NCBI RefSeq assembly: GCF_963975745.1
Contig: NZ_CAXBIB010000015.1
Coordinates: forward strand, 29,750 to 93,749
Length of the DNA: 64,000 nucleotides
Direction: 5' to 3'
From: Parvibaculum sp963975745
GTDB taxonomy: Bacteria > Pseudomonadota > Alphaproteobacteria > Parvibaculales > Parvibaculaceae
Every line of letters starts with the position of its first letter. The stretch's first letter is position 1. Shown here piece by piece: positions 7,393 through 15,224 of this stretch. The notes under the pieces are model-generated. The model searched no databases. It had not been told where the DNA came from and saw nothing but the letters and a program-made list of their open reading frames with translations. Position numbers and translations under genes: made by a program.

Positions 7393-7989
7393 TCAGAAAA
7401 CCGGTTCCTCGTAGACCGGCGCGCCGTCGATGCGCAGCTGCTTGATGGCGGGTGTGCCGTCCTTCCCGAGGGCGACATCGACGGTGAGCTTGCCGTCGTT
7501 GCGGATATTCTCGAGTTCGCGGCCTTCGCCTTCAGGAACGAAATAGCTCTCGATGCCGTAATCGACTCCGACCGTGCCGCAATTGGGGCAGGGGATGGAA
7601 TCCCTTTCGGGAATGCCGGTGGGGCGGGTTTCACCGACGATGCTGTTGACCCGGCCGCGGATGACGAGGTGGCCCTCCTGCGGTTCGCGCGGCGCGCGCC
7701 AGATCGCGACCGCATCCCATGTTGCGCCATCCGGCGCGAGCTCGACGAAGATATCGTCGCCATATGCGAATTCATCGTCGCCGCCGAGTTCGGCGATGTG
7801 GAGACGCGAAATGTCGTAGTTGAGAATGACATAGTCGCCACGGAAGATGTCGCGCGGATCGACAGGCGCCGTCCTGAGCGTGACGACGTCTCCGGAGCGA
7901 AGCAGCGAGACGCGGTCCCAGACCATGGCGCCGAGAAAGAGCGACTGGCCGATCAGGAGGGCGATGACGGCGAGCGCGAAGCGGTTCAT
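7393..7989 (-). CDS. GDYXXLXY-motif protein, partner of DUF2157
   Basis: 198 residues. One N-terminal membrane anchor (FALAVIALLIGQSLFLGAMV), then the extracytoplasmic signature PRDIFRGDYVILNYDIS that names the family, a beta-rich region and two Cys (CPNC). The ATG overlaps the stop of the upstream DUF2157 gene (ATGA), so the pair is translationally coupled, a known pairing in Proteobacteria. Function is not established; some family members are annotated as a predicted membrane-anchored protein. The longer open frame reaching 8862 is the shadow of the DUF2157 gene. Confidence 0.85.
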   Translation of the reverse strand: MNRFALAVIALLIGQSLFLGAMVWDRVSLLRSGDVVTLRTAPVDPRDIFRGDYVILNYDISRLHIAELGGDDEFAYGDDIFVELAPDGATWDAVAIWRAPREPQEGHLVIRGRVNSIVGETRPTGIPERDSIPCPNCGTVGVDYGIESYFVPEGEGRELENIRNDGKLTVDVALGKDGTPAIKQLRIDGAPVYEEPVF

Positions 7990-9275
7990 GCGGCCCCTCC
8001 TTCCGCCTGTCTTACAAGACGGCGGCGCATGCGCTCCATGATCAGGGCGCCGGCGATCAGCAGTACGCCTCCCAGCGCGAAGAAGAGCGCCGTGTCGAGC
8101 AGCGTGTTCAGGGTCTCGAAATAGAGGTAGAGGACTTCCGCGCCGAAGGCGACGAAGCCGAAATTGACCGCAAAGCGGGACTCGTGTGCCGTGCCGTAGG
8201 CAACAAGCCAGGCGGCGAGGGCGAGGAAGAGCGCCGCATAGACCCAGGGCACCAGCGCGGGCGCAGCGCTGTCGAGCGCGGGAAAGGCGAGCGAGGCTAG
8301 GGCGAGGGTGGCGATGCCGGCCGCGTGACGGAGCTCCAGCAGACCGCGTGCGACAGCGAGCGCCGCGAGGACGGCAACCAACCCGAGCATGGCAAGAAGC
8401 AGGGGTGCATAGAGGACGGCGTTTTCGCCGAGCACACGATCGGGGTTCAACTGCCAGGTCCAGAAGAGAACGAAGGCGATGACGATCGCATAGGCGCCGG
8501 CGGCGGTGGCGAAGCGCGGCGCGCGGCCCGCGAAGAAAAGGGCCGCAAGCCAAATGGCCAAGGCCTCGAGGAGATAGAACAGGATGAGCCACGCCGCGTC
8601 GACGCGAAAGCTCTCCGCGATGGCGGGCCCCCATATCGCCTGCCAGACGAAGCCGGCGATGAGCGCGAGATGGAAGCCCGGCAGCCATGACAGGCGAAGC
8701 GAAAGCGCAAAGGCTGCCGCCCATGGCAACCAGAAGGCCCAGTGAGGCGTCGTTTCTTCGAGACTGAGGGTGAAGCCCGTCCAGATCACCGCAAGGAGGA
8801 TGCCGAGCGCCAGGGCCGGGCGGGAGGGGAGAAGCCAAGCGGCCGCGAGCGCGGCGATGCACCAGGCGAGCACGCCGCCCGGATCGTTGGTGACGATGTG
8901 ATAGATCTGCGCGATCAGCATGATGCCGCCGCCGAACAGGCCGAGGCCGATCAGGACGGCGGCCTGCGCGAAGGCGGGATGGCCGCGCCGTTCAAGCGGG
9001 ATTGCCGCGAGCCAGGCGACCCACATGCCGCCGAAGATCATGACGAGTTTGGCGAGCTTCGAAATCTCCGCCCAGTTGGCCGCGACGAAGCTCATCACCG
9101 CGAAACCGATCAGCACCGCGCCGAGGATGGCGAGGATGGCGGGCATGCGCCGGGCGGTGGGGCGCTCCTCCGCCGATTTCAGGATCGCTTCGGCATTGGC
9201 GGCCGTCACCCAGCCGCGCTCGATCCAGAGGTCGAGATCGCGCTTCAACCGGTTCAGATAGGCGCGTTGCCACAT
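7986..9275 (-). CDS. DUF2157 polytopic membrane protein
   Basis: 429 residues. A cytoplasmic N-terminal segment (LKRDLDLWIERGWVTAANAEAIL, typical of DUF2157) is followed by about twelve hydrophobic helices from residue 43 to the end (for example AILAILGAVLIGFAVMSFVA, LVMIFGGMWVAWLAAI, VLIGLGLFGGGIMLIAQIYH) and a basic tail. The motif AQIYHI with nearby DPGG is conserved in this family. No function is known. It is the first gene of a two-gene operon with the GDYXXLXY protein and is divergent from the CBS gene across 239 nt. Confidence 0.87.
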   Translation of the reverse strand: MWQRAYLNRLKRDLDLWIERGWVTAANAEAILKSAEERPTARRMPAILAILGAVLIGFAVMSFVAANWAEISKLAKLVMIFGGMWVAWLAAIPLERRGHPAFAQAAVLIGLGLFGGGIMLIAQIYHIVTNDPGGVLAWCIAALAAAWLLPSRPALALGILLAVIWTGFTLSLEETTPHWAFWLPWAAAFALSLRLSWLPGFHLALIAGFVWQAIWGPAIAESFRVDAAWLILFYLLEALAIWLAALFFAGRAPRFATAAGAYAIVIAFVLFWTWQLNPDRVLGENAVLYAPLLLAMLGLVAVLAALAVARGLLELRHAAGIATLALASLAFPALDSAAPALVPWVYAALFLALAAWLVAYGTAHESRFAVNFGFVAFGAEVLYLYFETLNTLLDTALFFALGGVLLIAGALIMERMRRRLVRQAEGGAA

Positions 9276-9514
9276 GGCGGGGAAGCCGGATTGCTGTTGC
9301 GGAGGGCCGAAGGAAGACTCGGAAAACGCACATTCTGTATGCGGGCAGTATCCGGGCGGCGGGCCGGCAAGTCAAAGCATCGGCCTTACGTCGCGGATTC
9401 CTTCCGTTTTTTCACATCGACTTGCCGGATGCGGCGGAATGTCGCATCATTCGGGCCGAGGCATTTGCCTGCGGTCGCGGCCTCGACGGCCGGACATGAC
9501 AGGGAGGGTACGCC

Positions 9515-9943
9515 ATGAATGTTGCTGCAATTCTCAAGGCCAAGGGCTCGGAGGTCGTGACGGTCGATCCGGCTACGACGCTGGGCGAGGTTACGACATT
9601 GCTCAGCGAGCGTCGCATTGGTGCCGTCGTGGTGCTGCAGGACCGCAAAGTCGTCGGCATCGTCTCGGAGCGCGATGTGGTCAAGACGATTGCGCGGATC
9701 GGCGCGTCGGCGCTGACGACGCCTGTCCGCGAGGCCATGACATCACGCATCATCACCTGCGGCCTCAACGATTCAATCGACGAGCTGATGGATTCGATGA
9801 CCGCGGGACGTTTCCGTCATCTTCCGGTGATCGAGAATGGCGAACTGGCCGGGATCGTCTCGATCGGCGACGTGGTGAAGCACCGGATCGCCGAGACGGT
9901 GATGGAGACCGAAGCGCTGAAGCTCTACATCGCCAACGGCTGA
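9515..9943 (+). CDS. Tandem CBS-domain protein
   Basis: 142 residues made only of two CBS motifs: residues about 8-60 (TVDPATTLGEVTTLLSERRI, VGIVSERDVV) and 75-130 (ITCGLNDSIDELMDSMTAGR, LAGIVSIGDVV). Paired CBS domains form a Bateman module that binds adenine nucleotides; stand-alone versions act as energy or redox sensors on partner enzymes. GGGAGGGTACGCC precedes the ATG. No partner gene is evident; the neighbours are DUF2157 (divergent) and patatin (converging). Confidence 0.9.
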   Translation: MNVAAILKAKGSEVVTVDPATTLGEVTTLLSERRIGAVVVLQDRKVVGIVSERDVVKTIARIGASALTTPVREAMTSRIITCGLNDSIDELMDSMTAGRFRHLPVIENGELAGIVSIGDVVKHRIAETVMETEALKLYIANG

Positions 9944-9962
9944 CGACGCTCCAAACACTCTC

Positions 9963-11048
9963 CTACCGCATCAGTTCGATCGTCTCATTGATTTGCGGAA
10001 TCGCTTCTTCGGCTGCCTCTTCGCCGAGCCGGATCAGTTCGTCCGCATGGTCGAAGTCGAGCAGGCTCAGATGTCCGACTTTCGGTGCAATCATGACATC
10101 CGGCGGGTCGCCCGCCATGCGCATACGCGCCAGGCGGTCCTGCACGATGTTCAGCGAGGCGAGCATGACGCTCGCGATGCCGGGTTCGCGCCGCTTGCCG
10201 CCGATGACGCGGCGCATCAGTTCGCGCTCGGGCGAGCGCTTCCAGCGGAGATTGCCAAGGTGCTTGCGGATACGCTCGGCAACGGCGGGTGAAGCGGTGC
10301 CCTCCAGCATTTCTGTCTCCACCTCGGCTTCGGCCTCTTCTTCCTGCTCTTCCTCCATTCGCTCTTCCAGTTCACGAAAGATGTCGTCTTCGGGCATGAT
10401 GGGTGCGGAAGTGCGGATGTAGCCGGGGAAGGCCGTTTCGTGCGCACGGCGGCGGGCGGCCGGATCGAAGGGATCGTTGTTCAGATTGACGGCGATGACG
10501 ACACGAGCGCCGAGGGCGCGGGCGACCGAAACAGGCACCGGGTTCACGAGCGCACCGTCGATGAGCCAGCGGCCATCGACAGCGACGGGCGCGAAGACGC
10601 CGGGCAGCGCGTAGGAGGCCCGGATCGCCTGGATGAGGTTGCCGTGATGAAGCCAGAGTTCGTGACCGGTGGTGAGTTCGGTTGCGACGCTGACGAAGCG
10701 TCTTCCGAGATTCTCGATGTCGATGTCGGAAAGATGTTCCTGCATCAGTTCGGCGAGCTTGGCGTCACCGATGAGGCCGGAGGACCGGAAGCGGAAATCG
10801 AGAAGGGAGAGCATGCGCCGCCGGGTCAGCGAGCGCGCGAATTCTTCCAGCGGCGGGAGCTTGCCCGCCACGTGACAACCACCGACCAGCGCTCCGATGG
10901 ACGTGCCGGAGATGATGTCGGCCTCGATGCCGGCGCGCGTCAGCGCGTTCAGGACGCCGATATGCGTCCATCCTCGCGCCACGCCGGCGCCCAGTGCGAT
11001 GCCGATTTTCGGACGAGACATGCGAAGCTGCTTCATCAATTGCGACAC
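9963..11048 (-). CDS. Patatin-like phospholipase (RssA type)
   Basis: 361 residues. Patatin motifs: glycine-rich GIALGAGVARGWTHIGVL (oxyanion hole), nucleophile elbow GTSIGALVGG with Ser, and DGALVNPVPV with the catalytic Asp. Residues about 235-270 are an acidic Glu-rich linker (REL, EERMEEEQEEEAEAEVE). The C-terminus (MLASLNIVQDRL, IAPKVGHLSLLDFDHADELI) matches RssA-like proteins. Such enzymes are serine acyl hydrolases acting on lipids. The start is uncertain: GTG at 11048, or ATG codons at residues 5 and 10, none with a clear Shine-Dalgarno sequence. Confidence 0.88.
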   Translation of the reverse strand: MSQLMKQLRMSRPKIGIALGAGVARGWTHIGVLNALTRAGIEADIISGTSIGALVGGCHVAGKLPPLEEFARSLTRRRMLSLLDFRFRSSGLIGDAKLAELMQEHLSDIDIENLGRRFVSVATELTTGHELWLHHGNLIQAIRASYALPGVFAPVAVDGRWLIDGALVNPVPVSVARALGARVVIAVNLNNDPFDPAARRRAHETAFPGYIRTSAPIMPEDDIFRELEERMEEEQEEEAEAEVETEMLEGTASPAVAERIRKHLGNLRWKRSPERELMRRVIGGKRREPGIASVMLASLNIVQDRLARMRMAGDPPDVMIAPKVGHLSLLDFDHADELIRLGEEAAEEAIPQINETIELMR

Positions 11049-11149
11049 TCAAGACAATGCAACAATGCCGCCCCGCTTGCCAGACGTCACGGCATCGGAC
11101 GACACGGCGCCTTGTGTGGACGTCAAATGTGACGGAATTCGAGCGTCGC

Positions 11150-11590
11150 TCAGCCGTGACCGTGGGGGGAGAGCTTCGCAGCGCCAACAGGTTCGAGCTT
11201 GCCGGGCTCGCCTGCCGGCACGCGCCGGTAGAAACAGGAGCGGTAGCCGACATGGCAGCAGCCGCCATCGCCCGCGACGTCAACCTTCAGCCAGACCGTG
11301 TCCTGGTCGCAGTCGGTACGGAGTTCGACCACGGTCTGAATCTGGCCGGAGGTGTCACCCTTGTGCCAGAGCTCGCCCCGCGAACGGCTCCAGTACCAGG
11401 CCTCGCCGGTCTCGATGGTGCGGGCCAGCGCCTCGGCGTTCATCCATGCGACCATCAGAAGTTCGCCGGTCGTCGCGTCCGTCGTCACGGCGGTGATGAG
11501 GCCGTCGCGATCGAATTTCGGCGCGAAGGCCGTGCCTTCCTCGATTTCCTGGGCGGTGCCGCGCGGGGCGAAGGGGGATGTGCCTGTCAT
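11150..11590 (-). CDS. hisI: Phosphoribosyl-AMP cyclohydrolase
   Basis: 146 residues, a stand-alone HisI. It shows the full set of family motifs: EALARTIETGEAWYWSRSRG, ELWHKGDTSGQ, DCDQDT and CCHVGYRSCF, with the Cys and Asp residues that bind Zn and Mg. It opens the purine ring of phosphoribosyl-AMP in step 3 of histidine synthesis in the cytoplasm. hisE and the other his genes are elsewhere, usual for alphaproteobacteria. It lies downstream of folE in the same direction but separated by a strong terminator, so it probably has its own promoter. Confidence 0.95.
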   Translation of the reverse strand: MTGTSPFAPRGTAQEIEEGTAFAPKFDRDGLITAVTTDATTGELLMVAWMNAEALARTIETGEAWYWSRSRGELWHKGDTSGQIQTVVELRTDCDQDTVWLKVDVAGDGGCCHVGYRSCFYRRVPAGEPGKLEPVGAAKLSPHGHG

Positions 11591-11636
11591 GACGTCGTTC
11601 CAGATTTCATTGGCCAGATTTCATCTGGCTGAATTG

Positions 11637-11673
11637 AAAAGGCCCCGCCATTCAGATGAAGGCGGGGCCTTTT
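11637..11673 (-). terminator. Bidirectional-looking intrinsic terminator after folE
   Basis: AAAAGGCCCCGCC (11637-11649) and GGCGGGGCCTTTT (11661-11673) form a 13-bp perfect inverted repeat with an 11-nt loop and T runs on both strands. On the minus strand it ends the folE transcript 25 nt past its stop. Confidence 0.92.
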
Positions 11674-11697
11674 GTCAAAGCACTTGGCTTGTAAGGC

Positions 11698-12333
11698 TCA
11701 ATATCCGCGAATCATCTGCATGAAACGGGCTTCCATCCGCGGATCGTCGCGGAAGACGCCGGTGAACTGCGTGGTGATGGTGGCGACATCCGGCTTCTTG
11801 ATGCCGCGCGTCGTCATGCATTGATGCTTCGCCTCGATCAGGATGGCGACGCCCTGGGGCTGCAGCGCGGCATTGATCGTGTCGGCGATCTGCGCGGTCA
11901 TGGTTTCCTGCGTCTGCAGGCGGCGGGCGAAGATCTCGATGACACGGGCGAGCTTCGAAATGCCGACGACCTTCTTGGTCGGCACATAGGCGATATGCGC
12001 GCGGCCGAGGATGGCGACCATGTGATGCTCGCAATGCGACTCGATGTTGATGTCGCGCAGCATCACCATGTCGTTGTAACCCTCGACTTCCTCGAAGGTG
12101 CGGGTCAGTTCCTTGTAGGGGTCGACATTGTAGCCCTCGAAGAACTCTTCATAGGCTCGCACGACGCGGCCGGGCGTGTCGATCAGGCCTTCGCGATCGG
12201 GATTGTCGCCAGCCCAGGCGATAAGGGTGCGGACGGCCGCCTCGGCCTCCTCGCGGCTCGGCTTGGTGACCACTGCCAGGCGGTCGTCATCCGTCCGGGC
12301 GCGAAGCCCGTCAACTACAGCATTCATGTCCAT
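11698..12333 (-). CDS. folE: GTP cyclohydrolase I (FolE1)
   Basis: 211 residues. Zn ligands Cys101, His104 (SHCEHHMV) and Cys172 (HQCMTTRGI) are present, plus GRAHIAYVP and KLARVIEIFARRLQTQE, so this is the zinc-dependent FolE1 form. It converts GTP to dihydroneopterin triphosphate, the first step of folate (and pterin) synthesis. The N-terminal 35 residues are variable. ATG at 12333 is used; a second ATG two codons later is possible. It stands alone between two terminated units, with hisI beyond the terminator. Confidence 0.96.
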   Translation of the reverse strand: MDMNAVVDGLRARTDDDRLAVVTKPSREEAEAAVRTLIAWAGDNPDREGLIDTPGRVVRAYEEFFEGYNVDPYKELTRTFEEVEGYNDMVMLRDINIESHCEHHMVAILGRAHIAYVPTKKVVGISKLARVIEIFARRLQTQETMTAQIADTINAALQPQGVAILIEAKHQCMTTRGIKKPDVATITTQFTGVFRDDPRMEARFMQMIRGY

Positions 12334-12596
12334 TCGACCAATCTCGTTAGGGGTTTCCCGACCGTCTTCCCTCTACGCAGAGGGCGGGCTGCCGGTTCAA
12401 GTCACAGGCCGATTTCCTGAGGAAAGCTGCCTATTTTGCCCATCAAGCACGGGGTCTTATGCCATGCTGAAGTTGATGTGACATCGTCTCAACCATGCAT
12501 ATAGCCTTGCAGAAACGGCCTATCAAGGGTGGCCGAACACCGCAGCGGCGCAAAATGCAGGGGCCAGTGCCGGGTTATTGGTTAATTCTTAAAGGC

Positions 12597-12625
12597 TTGC
12601 CGGGCAGGATAGGGTCGCCTAATAA
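12597..12625 (+). promoter_or_regulatory. Candidate promoter for the cysS leader transcript
   Basis: TTGCCG (12597-12602), a 17-nt spacer and TAATAA (12620-12625) lie 60 nt upstream of the candidate leader peptide. The -35 matches the TTGCCG also seen before tRNA-Thr in this window; the -10 is poor. The -10 lies in a small hairpin (GTCGCC/GGCGAC, 12615-12632). The rest of the 12334-12684 gap shows nothing else I can name. Confidence 0.3.
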
Positions 12626-12684
12626 AGGCGACGAAACGCCGGGCAACCGGCATGCGATTCGCGGATTCCGGAGCTTTCAGGATC

Positions 12685-12771
12685 ATGGTTCGCCTGACGA
12701 CATGTTGTCGAACTTCGCCGACCACGGGTGGCACCACCACCCGTTGCGCGACCGGCTGCCCGGTCGCCTGA
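12685..12771 (+). CDS. Candidate Cys-rich leader peptide of cysS (28 codons)
   Basis: Short frame from ATG 12685 to TGA 12769-12771: Met-Val-Arg-Leu-Thr-Thr-Cys-Cys-Arg, then a Thr/Gly stretch, Arg-Cys-Ala-Thr-Gly-Cys-Pro-Val-Ala. It has four Cys codons, two of them adjacent TGT TGT, in a genome that mainly uses TGC, and it ends 61 nt before cysteinyl-tRNA synthetase. That is the architecture of an attenuation leader that senses charged tRNA-Cys. The ribosome-binding site is weak (GGAG about 11 nt upstream, AGGA only 2 nt upstream), which is the main doubt. Unusually many Thr codons are also present and may be coincidence. Confidence 0.45.
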   Translation: MVRLTTCCRTSPTTGGTTTRCATGCPVA

Positions 12772-12830
12772 GGCCCGTCTTCGCGCGGGCCCGCCAAGCG
12801 AAGCCCCTGACGACGACATCAAGGCCCGAT
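12725..12830 (+). promoter_or_regulatory. Candidate attenuator with alternative pairings before cysS
   Basis: Hairpin 1: CGGGTGG (12725-12731) / CCACCCG (12737-12743). Hairpin 2: GCGACCGG (12748-12755) / CCGGTCGC (12760-12767); both lie inside the leader frame. CGGGCC at 12786-12791 can pair with GGCCCG at 12772-12777, right after the leader stop, or with an identical GGCCCG at 12823-12828, overlapping the AAGG ribosome-binding region of cysS. A ribosome at the leader stop would block the first copy and favour sequestration of the cysS site; stalling at Cys codons would do the opposite. The pairings are seen; the mechanism is inferred. Confidence 0.4.
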
Positions 12831-12832
12831 CC

Positions 12833-14239
12833 ATGAACGCCCAACCCAACCGACACAAGCTTTCGCTCTACAACACGCTGACGCGCAAGAAGGAAGTCTT
12901 CGCGCCAGCCGATCCGAACCGCGTGACGATGTATGTCTGCGGTCCGACGGTCTACAATCACGCCCATATCGGCAATGCGCGGCCGGCCGTCGTGTTCGAC
13001 GTGCTGGCGCGGCTTCTGCGGCGGCTCTACCCGCATCTCATCTATGCGCGCAACATCACCGATATCGAAGACAAGATCATCGCCGCCGCCAAGGCGCAGG
13101 GCGTCGAGATTTCGGTCGTGACCGAGAAATACGCGCAGATCTATCGCGACGACATGCGGGTGCTCGGCGTGCTGGCGCCCGACATCGAGCCAAAGGCGAC
13201 GGAGAGCGTCGCCGAGATGATCTCGATGATGGAACGGCTGATCGAGGCGGGACACGCCTATGCGGCAGAGGGCCATGTCCTCTTCAATGTACCGAGTTTT
13301 GCCGACTATGGACGTCTGTCGGGACGCGAGCGCGACGACATGATCGCCGGGGCACGGGTCGAGGTGGCGCCCTACAAGAAGGATCCGGCCGATTTCGTGC
13401 TGTGGAAGCCTTCGACGCCCGATCAACCCGGCTGGGAGAGCCCCTGGGGCCGCGGGCGGCCGGGCTGGCACATCGAATGCTCGGCCATGATCGAAAAGCA
13501 TCTGGGTCAGACGATCGACATTCACGGCGGCGGCATCGATCTGCAGTTCCCGCATCACGAGAACGAGCTGGCGCAATCGACCTGTGCGCATGGCGGCGCG
13601 GCGTTGGCGCGGGTCTGGCTGCATAACGGCTTCGTCAACATGGGCGCGGAGAAAATGTCGAAATCGCTCGGCAATGTGCTGCTGGTCCACGATCTCATCC
13701 AGCAAGCGCCCGGCGAGGCGATCCGGCTGGCCCTTCTGAACGGCCATTACCGCCAGCCGCTCGACTGGACCGATGAGGGGCTTGCCCAGGCCAAGCGCAT
13801 GCTCGACCGGCTTTACGGCGCCTTGCGCGGTCTTGCCGATGTCAAGGCGGAGCCGACCAACGACGCGGCGCCGGACGAATTCATGGCGGCGCTGACCGAC
13901 GATCTCAATACGCCCAAGGCGCTGGCGGTGCTGTTCGATCTGGCCAAGCAGGCCAATACGGCGACCGATCCGGGCACGCGGGCGCAACTCAAGGCGGCGC
14001 TGATCGGCGCCGGGCGGCTGATCGGGCTCCTCGAAATGACGCCCGAGGCCTGGTTTGCAGGGGCGGGGGCGGCTTCCCATATCGATGGGGAAGAGGTCGA
14101 GCGGCTGATCGCGGCGCGCAATGCCGCGCGCAAGGCCAAGGATTTCGCCGAAGCCGACCGGATTCGCGGCGCGCTTGCCGATATGGGCGTTGCCATCGAA
14201 GATGGTCCGCAAGGCACAAGCTGGAGAGTGGCGAGCTAG
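12833..14239 (+). CDS. cysS: Cysteinyl-tRNA synthetase
   Basis: 468 residues, normal for the family. Class I signatures: CGPTVYNHAHIGNAR with Zn ligand Cys36 and HIGN at 45-48, WHIECSAM (second Zn Cys), HGGGIDLQFPHHENE, and KMSKS at 274-278. It charges tRNA-Cys in the cytoplasm. The start at 12833 aligns with the family N-terminus (LSLYNTLTRKKE); the longer frame from 12728 overlaps the candidate leader and is not used. The ribosome-binding site is a weak AAGG, consistent with a controlled start. The stop abuts the ATG of the next gene. Confidence 0.97.
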   Translation: MNAQPNRHKLSLYNTLTRKKEVFAPADPNRVTMYVCGPTVYNHAHIGNARPAVVFDVLARLLRRLYPHLIYARNITDIEDKIIAAAKAQGVEISVVTEKYAQIYRDDMRVLGVLAPDIEPKATESVAEMISMMERLIEAGHAYAAEGHVLFNVPSFADYGRLSGRERDDMIAGARVEVAPYKKDPADFVLWKPSTPDQPGWESPWGRGRPGWHIECSAMIEKHLGQTIDIHGGGIDLQFPHHENELAQSTCAHGGAALARVWLHNGFVNMGAEKMSKSLGNVLLVHDLIQQAPGEAIRLALLNGHYRQPLDWTDEGLAQAKRMLDRLYGALRGLADVKAEPTNDAAPDEFMAALTDDLNTPKALAVLFDLAKQANTATDPGTRAQLKAALIGAGRLIGLLEMTPEAWFAGAGAASHIDGEEVERLIAARNAARKAKDFAEADRIRGALADMGVAIEDGPQGTSWRVAS

Positions 14240-14740
14240 ATGCTCAACGAGATCTACAACAAGCGCATTCTCGAACTCGCGGCGGATATTCCGTTCAGCG
14301 AGCGGCTCGACGCGCCCGACGCTTCGGCGACGGCGGTGTCGAAGCTTTGCGGTTCGAAGGTGACGGTGGACGTCAAGCTCGAGGGCGACAAGGTTGTCGC
14401 CTATGGCGCCGATGTGAAGGCCTGCGCGCTGGGACAGGCGTCGTCGTCGATCATGGCGCGGCATGTGATCGGCGCCAGTGCCGCCGAACTGCACGAAGTC
14501 GGCGCCGCGATGCGGGCGATGCTGAAAGAGGGCGCCGAGCCGCCGCGCGCGATTTGCGGCGGCAAGTGGAAGGACCTCGAAGTGCTGGAGCCGGTGCGCG
14601 ATTACAAGGCGCGCCATGCCTCGACGTTGCTGGTATTCGATGCGGTGGAGGAGGCGGTCGAGACCGCGCTTGCCGCCCAACGGGGGAGTGGGACTGCCGC
14701 GCAGACCGGTACCGCCACTAGCACCGGCCCGGCCGCCTGA
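14240..14740 (+). CDS. NifU-like iron-sulphur cluster scaffold protein
   Basis: 166 residues. NifU/IscU N-terminal-domain pattern: MLNEIYNKRILELA, SKLCGSKVTVDVKLEGDKV, VKACALGQASSSIMA and PARAICGGKW-like ending, with Cys in the first, second and last segments as cluster ligands. The C-terminus (after LAAQRGSG) is a low-complexity Thr/Ala/Gly tail. IscU-type scaffolds assemble 2Fe-2S clusters; this alphaproteobacterial subgroup commonly sits beside yidD or folE and its client is not known. It starts right after the cysS stop (TAG ATG), so it is cotranscribed with cysS. Confidence 0.82.
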   Translation: MLNEIYNKRILELAADIPFSERLDAPDASATAVSKLCGSKVTVDVKLEGDKVVAYGADVKACALGQASSSIMARHVIGASAAELHEVGAAMRAMLKEGAEPPRAICGGKWKDLEVLEPVRDYKARHASTLLVFDAVEEAVETALAAQRGSGTAAQTGTATSTGPAA

Positions 14741-14896
14741 AACGCGCCGGGCCCGACCGCTCCCGCGCAACCCGCGCCCGGGCGGCTTTTCCCAAACGAA
14801 TCAATCGGTCGCAGGCAATCGGGCGCCCATCGGCGCTTGGTTGTGCCTCCTGCGATTAAAAGCTAACAAGTGCGTGTCACAACGACGTGGTTTCCC

Positions 14897-15214
14897 ATGC
14901 GGCGCGACCCTCTATCGCTCGCGATGCGCGGCCTGATCCGGTTCTATCAGTGGTTCATTTCGCCGCTGCTGGGGCCCTCCTGCCGGCATCTGCCGACCTG
15001 CTCGGACTACACGATGCAGGCGATCGAGCGGTATGGGGGGTGGCGCGGGTTCTGGCTGGGGCTGGCGCGGATCGCGCGGTGCCATCCTTACGGGAGCCAC
15101 GGTTTCGACCCGGTGCCGGAGCGGCTGGATGACCAGCCCTTCTGGGCGCCGTGGCGATACGGGCGCTGGCGGATGCCGCCGGCGCCATCGGAATGCACGC
15201 ACGGAACGCATTGA
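14897..15214 (+). CDS. yidD: Membrane protein insertion efficiency factor YidD
   Basis: 105 residues. YidD pattern: LIRFYQWFISPLLGPSCRHLPTCS, YTMQAIERYGGWRG and RIARCHPYGSHGFDPVP, with the conserved Cys residues. It is a small amphipathic, membrane-associated protein that assists YidC-dependent insertion. ATG at 14897 is taken; a GTG at 14870 in frame would add nine residues. It lies 156 nt after the scaffold gene and 10 nt before thrS. The usual yidD neighbours (rpmH, rnpA, yidC) are absent, a separated arrangement common in alphaproteobacteria. Confidence 0.92.
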   Translation: MRRDPLSLAMRGLIRFYQWFISPLLGPSCRHLPTCSDYTMQAIERYGGWRGFWLGLARIARCHPYGSHGFDPVPERLDDQPFWAPWRYGRWRMPPAPSECTHGTH

Positions 15215-15224
15215 GAGAAAGACA

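Noticed and set aside
12725..12743. T-box-like GGGTGGCACC motif before cysS
   Set aside because: Only this short match is present; no Specifier loop or AGGGTGG..CGCG antiterminator could be drawn, and T-boxes are essentially absent from alphaproteobacteria. It lies inside the candidate leader peptide.
12683..14770. Long minus-strand open frame (695 codons) opposite cysS
   Set aside because: It mirrors cysS in antisense; high-GC genes give long shadow frames. It has no family signature, no ribosome-binding site, and includes Arg/Gly-rich low-complexity sequence.
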